Part shown: in pieces, positions 13,223 through 24,769 of the stretch
How positions within the stretch are numbered: position 1 is the first letter of the stretch
Layout of the letters: each line of letters starts with the position of its first letter
Program-made: the position numbers and the translations under genes
The notes under the pieces: generated by a model
The model's database searches: none
Told to the model about the DNA's origin: nothing
What the model saw: only the letters and a program-made list of their open reading frames with translations
From: Channallabes apus
Lineage: Eukaryota > Chordata > Actinopteri > Siluriformes > Clariidae
Assembly (NCBI GenBank): GCA_030522415.1
Contig: CM060106.1
Location: 30,858,485 to 30,922,484 of the forward strand
DNA length: 64,000 bases
Direction: 5' to 3'

Positions 13223-13286
13223 CACTGCAACCACCTTTGCATATTCCCATTTTAGGTTTATTTAGAGTTTATTGGACATTGGTGGC
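13223..13286 (+). repeat. Second copy of the 11.68-kb element head
   Basis: 'ccacctttgcatatt.ccatttta.gttt' and 'attggacattggtggctca' repeat the sequence at 11685-11749 with a short deletion. The copy then diverges just after 'ggtggctca', where the 11.7-kb copy continues into its tRNA-like head. Confidence 0.65.
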
Positions 13287-14284
13287 TCACACATTGATAA
13301 TAATGGATTGGATGGTACCTGATACCATGGGGGATTCCCATGCCTAATAGATTCTTCATGTTTGTTCAACTCCAATGAATACTAATTCTAGTTCTACCAA
13401 AATATGTTCCGTCAATTTGTACGATGCTCATCAAAATCGAAATGTTTTATCATGGGATCAGCCACAATAAATATGTGTATTACTACATTCAACACCCGAG
13501 TCTTTCCTTATGGTAAACTTAAACCATTTACTCTTAAACCAGATTATTAAGTCATTCATTTGAGCATTCCAGTACCATACAACTCTCTCTTTCCAAGTGA
13601 TTTACAAAATGTGATGATGGAGGCAGCAAAACAATTGACCAAATCTGCAAGGGGTACCAGATCTAGAACCAGAAACAAAATTATCTAAAGTCATCTAGGT
13701 GAAGAGAACAACAAATAAGTTCAGGAATCCAAGAATGAATACAGAGATGTACAGCAAAAATGGGCATTCTCTACACTTCCAAAAAACCCATCAAAAACCA
13801 AAAGTAATACAATAAAGCAATCAATTCAAGATAAGCACATAGAAAATACAGGCATAATCCTAGATACTGTCTGAGGAGGAGGATGTTTAGACATTTGCAG
13901 ATGGAGCAGAGACACACTGAGTCTCAGATTGTGTAGATAATGTTTTACAGAGGTCTGGGATGAAGGGAAAAAAGCAACAACACGATTTCTGAAATTGATT
14001 CTTGCTTTAAGCAGGAAGTCAGTGGGCTGACCTCAAGGGGGTGAAAGAACTACTCATATCTTTCAAAGCATTATTTGAATAATATTTGCCTTTATTCACT
14101 GCAATGGCTTATCTGTATGCTAGTCGGTAAGCGACACTTGCTGCAGCGGTCATATAGACTACTGTTACATTTCAAGCTTAAACATTATTTAATAAAGTCG
14201 TGACATGCTCAAGTTAACCGATTGCAGTTAACGGTTAACTGGCTGAGTGATAATCATTTCTTGTGTGCAAAACTACCATATTTC

Positions 14285-14288
<4 letters not shown>

Positions 14289-14318
<30 letters not shown>
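14289..14318. repeat. (AG)n microsatellite
   Basis: About fifteen GA units, read directly. Confidence 0.95.
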
Positions 14319-14324
<6 letters not shown>

Positions 14325-15009
14325 TTGCAATGCATGCTTTGGCAACCGTAGTTAACGCTTAATCAAACGTAAATTTGATCGTTTCCCTCTTCCTTTTAAA
14401 ACGTCAACCGCTGAGGCAAACCTCTTGTATAAAATGTGGCAAGGAGCCTCTCAGTTTGTGCAGACATAAAGAAAAAATATGTTTTACTTCACAGCACCAA
14501 ATCATTACATGTTTACTGTGACACCGGTCTTAAATAACTGCACAGCAATGCGTTAGCAGTGAGACAGATTGCCATGATATGCTGACAAGGCTGTTCCATT
14601 TGGTCTTAAATTGATATGTCTTTGCAAAACTGCATCTGGGAAAAAAATAATTATAAACTGCCCGTCGTAAAGCTTTCAGACTTGCAGCTAATCCACACCG
14701 AGCGCCTTCTGATATCAAGTGTCGTTTGGTTTGCTTTGATTCAGATTCGGGTCGATTCAGAGTCAGATTGCTTTCTCACTAATTGAACTTAGAGTTCGCT
14801 TGGAAGCAGACAGAAACCTGGTTGTTTTGCTCTTTCTTCTGCTCGGAAAAACCACACTGATGGAAAAAAATGCACCAGGGTTCAATTGAAAAGAAACGAG
14901 TGCTGGATATGTGAACTTGTGCTTAGTGCAAGAAATTCAGAACCCTTCAACAGATACACATCCACTTTTCCTTACTTACTGAAGTGATCGATATTAAATA
15001 AACCCAAGC

Positions 15010-15010
<1 letters not shown>

Positions 15011-15061
<51 letters not shown>
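15011..15061. repeat. (ATT)n microsatellite
   Basis: Seventeen ATT units, read directly. Confidence 0.95.
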
Positions 15062-15064
<3 letters not shown>

Positions 15065-15100
15065 ACACATTATTTAAAAAATGTGCTTCATCCACAAAAT

Positions 15101-15650
15101 CTATACATATAATAAAACCGTACAGTTGGCATGTCACTAAAATAAAGATATTTGCGGAAAAAAAAACCTTCTTCGGGAATGTAAGATGAGTAACAGAACA
15201 CATCTAGGTGGTTTTGGGAATTTTTGTCTGTCTGTTTGTCTGTTTGTTTGTGCATGCATCATGTAAAAGCTACTTAACAACTTTTAATGGGGTTTTCACA
15301 GGTGTGTTTGGCTGAGCTTGAGATAACATATTGGCTTTAATCGACCCACAGGAAGAGAAGATTTGCCACTTTGATATTTAAATGGAAAATGCTTTATTAT
15401 ATAATTCAAAAATCAACCTTGAAAAAAATCACAAGTTCATCTCAAAAGTCAACAGATGGCGCTGTACATTTTTATTACATGCTTATGAGTGTGCAGTTGA
15501 AATCTACTTAATAAATGCGACCTCACACCTTCCTTCCGCGTACTTCACGGTAACACATAAAAAGATTTTGTTTATTCCAAAATTTAACAGATGGCGTTGT
15601 ACATTTTTTTTAAACGCACTTAAGAGTGTGCAATTAATTTCCATTTGACC
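15101..15650. mobile_element. Possible Helitron-derived stretch with a diverged internal duplication
   Basis: The start has an AT-rich 'ctatacatataataaaaccgtac' followed by 'tttgtctgtctgtttgtctg', a layout I associate with fish Helitron-type elements. Inside, 15449-15500 and 15588-15640 are two related copies of 'caacagatggcgctgtacatttt...gagtgtgcagtt'. No Rep/helicase frame and no terminal hairpin were confirmed. The class is an inference. Confidence 0.3.
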
Positions 15651-16208
15651 ACATCTAGTACTGTATAAAATATGAAAACTAATAGCAGGATTCAATAAAT
15701 TAAGCTAAGTCTTTGACCTGACAATAAGTAATAAAGAATAAATCAGCTGTAGATGTGTTTTTTTGCAGCTTAGATAGATAAATTGTTGGATGATCCAATG
15801 TAATTTAGCAATCCCCATGAGAAAATGTGGAGACTTAGAAGGCTTCAAGATACTGTGGCATGAGACTACAGTCGGGTTTCGACCCACTTTTGTTTTTACA
15901 CTTAGATAAGTCTGATATGTGTGCCGTGTGGGTAATTGTTGTTCCTTCGAGAAATCAATTGCATTGGCACTTGTTAGACACCTCTATTGATTGCCTGCAT
16001 GTGTGATTGGTAAGAGCCTATCACTTACTACTCATACTACTCATACTAGACTTTTTTTTTTATTGAAAAGCAGATCACAGAAGGTGAACAAAATGCAGCT
16101 TCACTATCGATCGAGCAAAAATAAAGCTTCACACCGCAATGAGTGAATCATGACATTTTCATTGATCTCATCGGCTCTTTTTTCCTCTCTGTCTCTCATG
16201 TTCCGTCT

Positions 16209-16267
<59 letters not shown>

Positions 16268-18029
16268 CTTTTGGCTGTGGGTGAAAGAGAGCTAGTATCA
16301 GGCGAATAATTTTGACAGAGCACAATAATTGATTCTATGCTCCAGTGCCATGTTCTCTATCCACCTCCACACTGATTAAGGTTTTCTGAATCAGACTAAT
16401 GAGAGTCTTTGTCCAAATCATACCGTAATTAACTATTCTGTGATGCCAGAAAGGACGCACGTTCAACCAAGATATTGTTTTCTTACGCTTTACCCGTATT
16501 TATTCTCCCTGTTTTTGTACAGATTATAAAAGAACATCATTTTTGTAAGAGAAATTAAAACTCGCTCAGCAGACAGTTGTGATGTAAATTTCAATAGGTT
16601 TTTTTCTAACATCTCAAAATATGACAGATAAGCTCCTACGTATGAAAAGAGCATTTAATCTTGTACATCTTGTGTCTTGTGCAGGAAAATCAGATTTGAT
16701 GGAAGTGCTTCCAAAGTGACTTAGTGTTCACATGCATATTTTTATCATTTCTCTTGGCTCCTGTTTTGTCACTTAGCGTAGCCTTCATTTCCAAATGAGG
16801 TGTTGAGCATTCCAAGTCAATTTTTTCCTGCTCAAATCTACTTCAAAGCTACACGGATAATCCTCTCTTCCTGTGTTCACCCTGCACATTATTAATCCTG
16901 ATAGTAATCCGTTTAGGAGCTTTCACACATTACGGTTTATTGGCATTGTGTTTGAGCAGAAAGCGAGACGGAGCTTTTTCTAGCTGCTTCTCCCAGCCAT
17001 TCCGCCACCATTAAAATTTTACACATCTTGGATGTTTTATTTCTTTTTGCCCTTACCAATTTATTTCAAGCACAAAAAAAATAATGAATGAGTAAGCTTC
17101 TCCTAATCTGGCATCTCCCAGCTGTTAAAAAAACTGAGACTGCTACAGGTTAATGAAGTTTCTCTTTTACAGCAGATTTCTCCCTACCTCTTGCAGAAGG
17201 CATCCTGCTGGTGTGATGAAGACATTATTGAAATTTTCCATCTTAATTATCATCCTGTTGGCTTACAGGTGGAAAAACTGGCAAACATCGAGATGAGCAT
17301 TTTCTTTCCCCTCCCCTCCACTGTCATTTACAGGGTAAGCTTGGGGTTACATTAACTAGGCTTACATGCTGAAACAACAGCTTGCCTAACAGATTCTTCT
17401 AGAGGTCTGATTGCAATCAACATTTTACTGTTATATAACGATGTCTGTCTGTAATTTAGCTCACCGGGATGAGAAGCATTTTAATCAGCATTCCAGCAAT
17501 CCTGATAAGGTAAAGATTCTCGAGAAAGACACTTTGAAACAGATATGTGCAGTTTTAAATTGCTAATTGCTTCTTTCGCTGACCATGTTTGTCCTGCAGT
17601 ATATTACACTTATGGCTGTAATTCTATATTTAAAATCCCAGGCTTATTGTATCCAGGTATAGCAGTAGCTTTTGAAATAAATGGTTCGAATAAATAGCTC
17701 GTGAATTTACAACACCAAAAAAAAACATTAAAAGTTGCTTATTTCAATTAAATTTTATTTATACAGTATAGCGCTTTTAACAAATGGTCATTGTGTCAAA
17801 GCAGCTTCACAAAATGATCTATTGTTGGTAAAATATAAACACTATTAAAATTTAATACATTACTGGGATGAAACAGAAAGCATGTCCTAAACAAATATGA
17901 ATGTGGATATCAAGTTTACCAGATCAAGTTTTTCTGCAGTTCTACTTTCATCTTAAAATTATCTACAATCTCCACAATTTATAAAAAATAATTAATTAAA
18001 CAAACAAACAAACAAAAAAAACCCGGAAA
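15651..18029. other. Non-coding stretch
   Basis: It contains a (CT)n run (16211-16265). Near 17752-17815 'attttatttatacagtatagcgcttttaac..' resembles a dispersed fish repeat. No gene was seen. Confidence 0.45.
16211..16265. repeat. (CT)n microsatellite
   Basis: About twenty-seven CT units, read directly. This is an unoccupied (CT)n tract of the kind into which the 32-kb LINE is inserted. Confidence 0.95.
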
Positions 18030-18960
18030 ATATTCACTTTACACAGCAGACCAATCACTTAGTACTTGGTTGATGCACATTTGGCTACAACCTGGGTACA
18101 CCATTCTTTCTACGTTTTTTCATTCTTCTTGGCAGAATTGTTCCAGGTCAACCAGCTTGGATGGGCACATTCAGTGCATAGCTATTTTCATGTCTTTCCA
18201 GAGATGCTCGACTGGTCTTTGGTCCGGACTCTGACTGGGCCACCCTGGGACTTCTGCAGTTGAGATCCTGAGCAATCTGGAGAAGGTTTTCACTCGGGAT
18301 AGCTCTTTGACCTTTTCTGCATCCATTTTTTCCACTCTATACTAAGTGGTGTCCCAGTCCCACTGGCATAAAATCATCCCCACAGCATGATGCTGCAAAC
18401 ACTGGGTTTGCCTGTAGGGATGGTTTTAATAAGGTGATGCACAGTGCCCAGTTTCCTGATTGTTCAATCCTTGTATCATCGCCCCAGAGGATTCTCTTCT
18501 CATGGTCTGAGAGTCCTTCAGGGGCTTTTTGGCAAACTCCCAGCAGGCTAGTATGTACCTTTTTAGTAAGGAATGGCTTCTATCTGGCTACTCTACCATA
18601 GAGGCCCGATTGGTGGAGTGCTGCAGTGATGGTTATCTTTCTGTACGACTCTCCCATCTCATTTATAGTGACCCTTGTGTTTTTGGTTACCTGTCTGACC
18701 AAGGACCTTTATCCCTGATTGCTCAGTTTGGCTGGATGACCAGATATGGGAAGACTTTTGGTAGTTCCAAATCTTTTCCAAGTGAGTGATGGATGCTACC
18801 GTGCTCTTGGACTTTGTTCTTTAATGCTGCACAAATATTCCTGTATTCCTCCCCCCCAGATTCGTTATCATGACCCAATCCTGTCTCGCAGGTCTACATA
18901 CTGTATAATTCTCTTGACCTTATGGCTTTGTTTTTGCCTTAGATAGTCAGTTTTCCCAAT
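18030..18960 (-). mobile_element. Tc1-like transposon with decayed transposase, minus strand
   Basis: On the minus strand, about 18480-18930 aligns by eye with the N-terminal and central part of a Tc1-type transposase. The + strand landmarks are 'tctcatggtctgagagtcc', 'ggcttctatctggctactc', 'gattggtggagtgctgcagtg' and 'ttgctcagtttggctgga'. About 18330-18420 ('cccacagcatgatgctgc') matches the region just before the catalytic core. Numerous indels break the frame. Terminal repeats were not delimited, so the ends are approximate. Confidence 0.65.
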
Positions 18961-19944
18961 TATGAGTACTTTCCTTTGTCTGATTCACATATACAAAAGT
19001 AAGGCAGAAAAGAAAGATGGCCCTACCCACCATAGGTTTAAATACTGAACATTGAATAAAAACATATAGTAGAATAGTGTTATTCCCTTAGTGCAGCACT
19101 TTTATATAGACATAAAGTTAACCGAAGTGTAAGCCATGTTGGGAAAACAGTATGTGAAATATTATAATATTCATGAGACATATTTTTACACTTCCACATT
19201 TAGATCAGAAATGTTTGACCCTAGTCTTCTCATGTACTGCATTTATTGTAAGTGGTATTAACAAACCTCTTAGTTGCTCATTACTAATCCTTCTAGGTTC
19301 ATCTGTTTTATAAATTAAGCAGCCTGACTTTCATGGTCATGGTGTAATCTTCTTTTCAATGCTTCTAGCATAATACTCCACTTTGATGTGTGATGTCATC
19401 CATTAAAAATCTGAGTTTTTGTGATTAGTCTTAGGGTAGAGAGCTGTGTGGTGTTAATATTTCTGCCTGAAAAAAGGGGCAGATTAAAAGTGCAACCCAT
19501 TAAATGAGGAACAGATTTGCTTTAGTCTGAATTTGAGGCTGATACGACAGCGGCGGTATCTGGGAAATGTCAAAACAAAGTGGGCGTTGGCTGTTCGATG
19601 CATCCCGGGTGAGATTATGACTCTGAAAGATGAATCTGAAAGATGCTTTTAATGAGAAGCATGAGGTTGAGAAAGAGCAGGGAGTCGCATGAGACTTGCT
19701 TTCTGGAATCGAATGAAGCTCATTGTCAAGTGTATTGAGTTTTTTTTTTTGTGGTGGTACTTCAGGATTTATTGGCAAAAAGACCAGCTAGGTTGAGAAG
19801 ACTCATGGAGACAGAAACCTAACTAATAAGATTTAACCACTAACCTAACTAATAAGAACGTACCACTATGTCTACGTTTCAGCATTTCCTCTCTTCCCAG
19901 TATAGAATCGCAGCCATTTTGAGAACTGACAAAGATTGAGTGTT
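18961..19944. other. No feature recognised
   Basis: Non-coding. No repeat ends seen. Confidence 0.45.
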
Positions 19945-20021
19945 CCAGTTTCCTTCCACAGTCCAAACACATGTAGAATGGGCTAACTGGCATGTGTGAG
20001 TCCATGGGATAGTGACGGCTG

Positions 20022-20022
<1 letters not shown>
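19945..20022 (+). mobile_element. SINE body fragment
   Basis: 'gtttccttccacagtccaaacacatg..gaatgggctaactggc' matches the middle of the SINE family seen in full at 45603-45972. The copy stops at the (AT)n run. Confidence 0.55.

Positions 20023-20078
<56 letters not shown>
20023..20078. repeat. (AT)n microsatellite
   Basis: About twenty-eight AT units, read directly. Confidence 0.95.
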
Positions 20079-20083
<5 letters not shown>

Positions 20084-20502
20084 TTAGCCAAACTTATACA
20101 CTAAACCCGCACTTGTCATATACCATTTTATGAATAATTGGTAACACTTATTAAAAAAAAAAAAAAAAATGGGTAAACAAACCAGTTCAATTACATTCAT
20201 TACGCCCATGACTGAATCCGTAAAAAAACACCCACTGATGTGTATTTTGGAAATGTCTCAGAAACAGCCTAAAAGATATCAGCCCATATAGGGAGTGTAT
20301 CACACTGTATAATCGCATTGCATTTACACACTGATAGGCAGTGTGTAACTACAGTGCTGGATTCTTTACAATTAGCTTAGTAAATGTTGCTTTATTTAAT
20401 TCTATGTGCTCACTGGAAGTGCTGCTAAATTTTGAAAATGACACAATATGAACCTTATTGGTACCAATGTATAATTTAAGTGATTTTGCAGTGATGCGCA
20501 TA

Positions 20503-21006
20503 TAGTACTGGGCAAGTGTCTTTAGCCACCACTAATTTCTTCATATTTTGAAAGATTTTTAATGTGGTCTTGAGGAACAGTTCTCTAAGCTTCCTGAAGG
20601 ACTTTTGTTCACTCTCATTTTTGGCAAGTTTTCCTCTCTAATTTTCCTTGTACCTGACCAGATTCATAGTAATGTTTTTTTGTTTGTTAAGCCACACAGT
20701 GACCTATGTATCATTCAAGCATAAAAACCATCTAACTTAAGGCATGAATCAGTGAGAAACAGGTGCAGATCAGACTAGTGATGCTGAGTGGTTGGAACAG
20801 ACAAGAGAGGAAATGAGGTTGCTGCTGAGGTTATTAAATAAAGAATCAATTTTTTTATGTATCTTTTGGTACTTTGCAGCCAGTCACAGCAAAATATCTG
20901 TTCCACTTTCTTTCATAAAATCTACATCATTTCATTAACAGTAATTTAATATGAATAGATGAGGGATAAATGAGGGGAAGCCCAAGCCTTTTGCACAGTA
21001 CTGTGT
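20503..21006. mobile_element. Non-autonomous DNA transposon with short inverted ends
   Basis: The left end, 'tagtactgggcaagtgtctttagcc', and the reverse complement of the right end, 'cagtactgtgcaaaaggcttgggc', are clearly related. They enclose about 500 bp with no transposase frame. The termini look Tc1/mariner-like. Both ends have drifted, so this is an old insertion. Confidence 0.6.
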
Positions 21007-22439
21007 GTCAATGTAATAAATCACTACTTCAGCAGTAAAGATCATTCTTCTTGGCCTTACAATGTATTACGCTGCAGCTGCATGAACTGGTGGAAAGACC
21101 CTTTATAAGTGTCAACATTCCAAATGAATATGCCCATTACAGATCAGTCTTGCATAATACTTCCATTTATACTCTATTTATCAAGGGTGAGCAGAATAAA
21201 CCCTTTCTTTTCCTGTCTAACTACAATAAGAGAATTATCAGTGCCAAAATGTTTCAAAGGCTCTTTGGAGGCAGGAGGGGGTAGAGACACTGCATACCAT
21301 TTCCTCAGTTCTTTCAAATAGTCATTCTATCATTAGCTTAGGGAATTGATTTTCAGAATCTTTCCAAGATCTAAACCTTCGTTTTTTTAAATCTCTTTTA
21401 GTCCCTCTCTTTTTTCACTGACTGTGCAGTGTATGCAAAGGCAAAGTTTCAGTCCAACAAACTGCACTGAGACTACTAATGGAGCTTTAAATAGGGAGAA
21501 TCCAAACGCACGCCAAGTGACTCCCAGTCTTTTGAAGCATGTAAAAGTCATCAAAAAGTGTGGTGTGAGGACAACACAGATATAATGTAGTACTGTAGTA
21601 CAGCATGTCAGGGAAATCACACTGGTGGGTTCTGCCCTCCTACACACAGCTCCAGTGTGGCTGTTAGATAGAGTTTACAAAGAGGATTAGGTTGCTATTT
21701 ATTTCAGCCTCACATTGGTGTGTCAGCTGTAACAGATTCAAACGAAGCCACTGTTCGGCGAGGATAAGTCTAGCAGATCTGGTTTGCCATAGATCTATTC
21801 TTTTGCAAAAGATGACACTTCCTAGTCGGATAAACTAAGAACGCCATTTCTGTTCAATCCTCTAACCCTCTTATGGTATGTAAAAGGCTCACCACCACTG
21901 AAACGAGCATCCCGTTCCCTCTGTAAGTGCTTCCTACTGAGAGAATATAGCCAGCCTGTGCCTGTGCAGTGTGCCCCAATTCTCTGAAGTGGCCTTTTGT
22001 GTTCTCATGTTAGGTTAAAGCAATAATGGAAGTCAAACAGCACTGCTCTGGCAGGTCCTGACTGAGCTCAAATGATGAGCAATGTTAGAGCTGTCATCAG
22101 AGAATAGGGATTGGTCAAATAGGTTAAGCCTCTTATTACAGGCATTACAGGAGGAGGTGTACTTAGTGTCAAGTCCCAACAATATAAGGCCGAAGGCAAG
22201 TGGGAAACACTTATGTTTAGGATTATTATTTATTCATTTGTACATCTTCAGTAACGATTTAAGTCGATAAGTCATGGTTGCAGAGGAACACAAAATTGTT
22301 TAGGATGAAATGCCAGTCTGTCAAAAGCCACAATGAACACACACACATTCATTCACATCTCCTGTCCAAATCTATTTCACATTCTGTCCGTTTTAAAATT
22401 AATAAACACTTTTAATAGGTTTAAAAGGGTTATCTTCGT
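21007..22439. other. No feature recognised
   Basis: Non-coding, apparently unique sequence. Short ORFs have no family features. Confidence 0.45.
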
Positions 22440-22604
22440 GTTCCTCACACAGTCCAAAGATTCTTGTTGGCATTCCCAGTTTGCCTGTAGTGTGTGATAA
22501 GTGTGAATAGGTTTGTTGGCACCCTATCCAGAGTTTACCCCATCATGTATCATAGGATCCATGCGATAAGCTCCATGGCCCCACTTCAAATCAAAACAGG
22601 ATAA
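22440..22604 (+). mobile_element. Diverged SINE body
   Basis: 'cacacagtccaaagattc', 'gtttgcctgtagtgtgtgat' and 'ggcaccctatccagagttta' follow the order of the window's tRNA-SINE body. The head is missing. Confidence 0.55.
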
Positions 22605-23008
22605 GTGGTGTACTTAATGGAATGATTAATCTCCTTTGAACAGTTGATATTGAGATGTGCATTCTACTTCTGCTCTGTAAAGACTTCATAACGCCTCTAA
22701 TCTGAGGTGCTGTTAATTGGTCATTTTTCAGGCTGATAACTCTAAATGAACTTCTCGTCTGCGGCAGAGGTAGGTTTTGGTCTCGCCCTCCTGGGACGGC
22801 CTTCATGAGAGCCAGTTACAGAAAGGCTGACCTGTGTGTCTTAAAATAACAACTAACTGTTGTTTTTGTTGTTGTTACATAATTACCTAATTCCATATGT
22901 TATTTTATAGTTTTGAAATCCCCAGTATTGTTGTAGAATGTAGAAAATAAATCACTAAACAAAAACAAAGAAATTTGCAAGTGACCCCAAACTTTTGAAC
23001 GGTAGGGT
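22605..23008 (-). mobile_element. Tc1-like relic with a transposase N-terminal trace
   Basis: The minus strand reads 'KAVPGGRDQNLPLPQTRSS' then 'TAPQIRGVMKSLQSRSRMHI' and 'STVQRRL', the DNA-binding (paired-like helix-turn-helix) part of a Tc1-type transposase. To the right, 'tttgaacggtagggtcac' and the preceding 'gtagaatgtagaaaataaa' resemble the element's terminal region. The rest of the transposase is absent. Confidence 0.6.
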
Positions 23009-24333
23009 CACTTTTTAAAAGAAAAGTAACATTAAATCACCAAACAGGAGGATAGTCTTGAGCCACCTCTCATGGCTTCATGTTAAATTATAAGATTATA
23101 AAAGGTTTTACAATTTAAAACATGGTTGTTTACTTAACAAGCTCAGCAGCGACTTCATTTCCCCTCTCATCTCTTCCAACCAGCATTTAGCATTCATATT
23201 CACCAGCCTGAAAATCTATCATCGACTGCACCTGTTTTTCATTGGTTCACGCATTAGGTTAGATGTTTTTTTTTTTTTTTTTTTAATACTCGAATGATTC
23301 ATAGGTTCATGTGTGGCTTAAGAAACAAACAAAAAAAACATTCCTATGACTCTGGTCAGGTACAAAGGCTGGAGTGAAAATTTGAACCAGAAAATTGAAA
23401 GCTGAAAAAGCCCTTTAGGACCCTAGGAGACCTGTTCCTTAAGACTCCTTTAAATATACAAGGAAGTCTGGCTCTTCGGAAGCAAAATATAAAGAAATGA
23501 GGTATGCATAAGTCATTAGCATAGTCCTGTATATACAGTATGAGATGCCAGTGGATGAATCTGATTGTTTGTCAATAGAGAAACACAATCTCAAGTCTGT
23601 AAGTAATGCCAAGTCATGTAAGAAGCAACTAATATACTCACCATAGCTATAAAACGTTTATCCAATTAGCTAAGCTTACAATTAATCCTGGCATTTACTT
23701 TCCATTAATTGAGAGAGCCAGAATAGAAATCACAATTAAAAATACAATTAATTATCTCTACCCCTACTAGTAGTTAGGACAACTAAAGACTCAAAAAGTC
23801 ATTTGCATTCATTTGACACATTCCAGAAAAAACGACTTAGCTGACAAAACTATTATACATCAGTGTCAAAATGAGCTGACTTAATAGAAGTCATTAAGTG
23901 TTCATTTTGCTTACAATTAATTGACAACACATGCAAAACTTGATACAGTACATTACTTTCAGAACTGCTCAGTGTTCATCGATGATACTCTGCTTCTACA
24001 TCATTGCCAAATAGTTCATAGTTAAAACTAATAGCTTGGCAAAAAAAATCAGGCGTTGTCCAGGACGGGTAGGTGTAAACTGGTATATTTCTATGTACAG
24101 ATTGAATTTACAAGGTACTGTAGCAGCTGATATGGTAATTGAAATTAACCATCAGGGAAAAAGAAAAGAAATTCCATCAGAAGTCGTCCATCAGATTTTC
24201 TCTTCTCTTAGATTACCCTAATTAGTTGCAGCTCTGTCTCCTTTCCATCTATTACTACTTAGAAAATATACTGGCAGGGGTGTTACTATTCTTCTTCCCA
24301 TCCATCCTACAGTACCTTCCTTTATTCATTCAT
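23009..24333. other. No feature recognised
   Basis: AT-rich and non-coding. A poly-T run lies at about 23266-23285. Confidence 0.45.
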
Positions 24334-24595
24334 TGCGGTGGATCTGGAGCCTATCACAAGAACACTAGGCGCAATGTGAGAATATACCCTGGATGTCAGT
24401 CTGTTACAGAGCATGATGCATGAACACATTCATACCCAAGGACAGGTTTTTTTTTGGGGGGGGGGGGGGATGAAATAAAGAACCCGGAGGAAACCTACAA
24501 GCAAAATATCTATTGTAAAGTTCTATACAGAGTCGAGCTGAACTCAGGATCACTCTAGAGGCCTTGAAGCTGTATGGTGCTACCTGCTGCATTAA
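24334..24595 (-). mobile_element. Diverged SINE, minus orientation
   Basis: 'gcggtggatctggagcctatc', 'ataccctggatgtcagtctg' and 'gaacccggaggaaacctac' match the reverse complement of the SINE body in order, interrupted by a G run at 24457-24468. Confidence 0.55.
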
Positions 24596-24697
24596 ATATA
24601 AATATATATGAAGGGAATAAGAAAAAATAAGAAATAACAAGGAATACAGTGTGTATTTGCACCATGGTGGGAATAGCCACATGGCAGATATTGGCTA

Positions 24698-24766
24698 TTT
24701 ACCCCGCCCCCCCTCGTCCACCTTTGCTGAAAATAAAAAAAAAAAGGACGGGGGGCGAGGGGTAAG
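24698..24766. repeat. GC-rich hairpin around an A tract
   Basis: 'ttaccccgccccccctcgtcc' (about 24699-24719) and 'ggacggggggcgaggggtaa' (about 24746-24765) are near-perfect inverses. They are separated by about 26 bp that end in an A run, inside AT-rich DNA. Confidence 0.75.
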
Positions 24767-24769
24767 TAG

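Larger units (their letters stand above)
13287..15100. other. Non-coding stretch with microsatellites and a weak transposon trace
   Basis: It holds (AG)n at 14289-14318 and (ATT)n at 15011-15061. Between about 14725 and 14940 'gagttcgcttggaagcagacagaaacc' resembles a fish DNA transposon remnant, at low confidence. No gene was seen. Confidence 0.4.

Noticed and set aside
16104..16325. 73-residue Arg/Glu-repeat ORF
   Set aside because: Translation of the (CT)n microsatellite.
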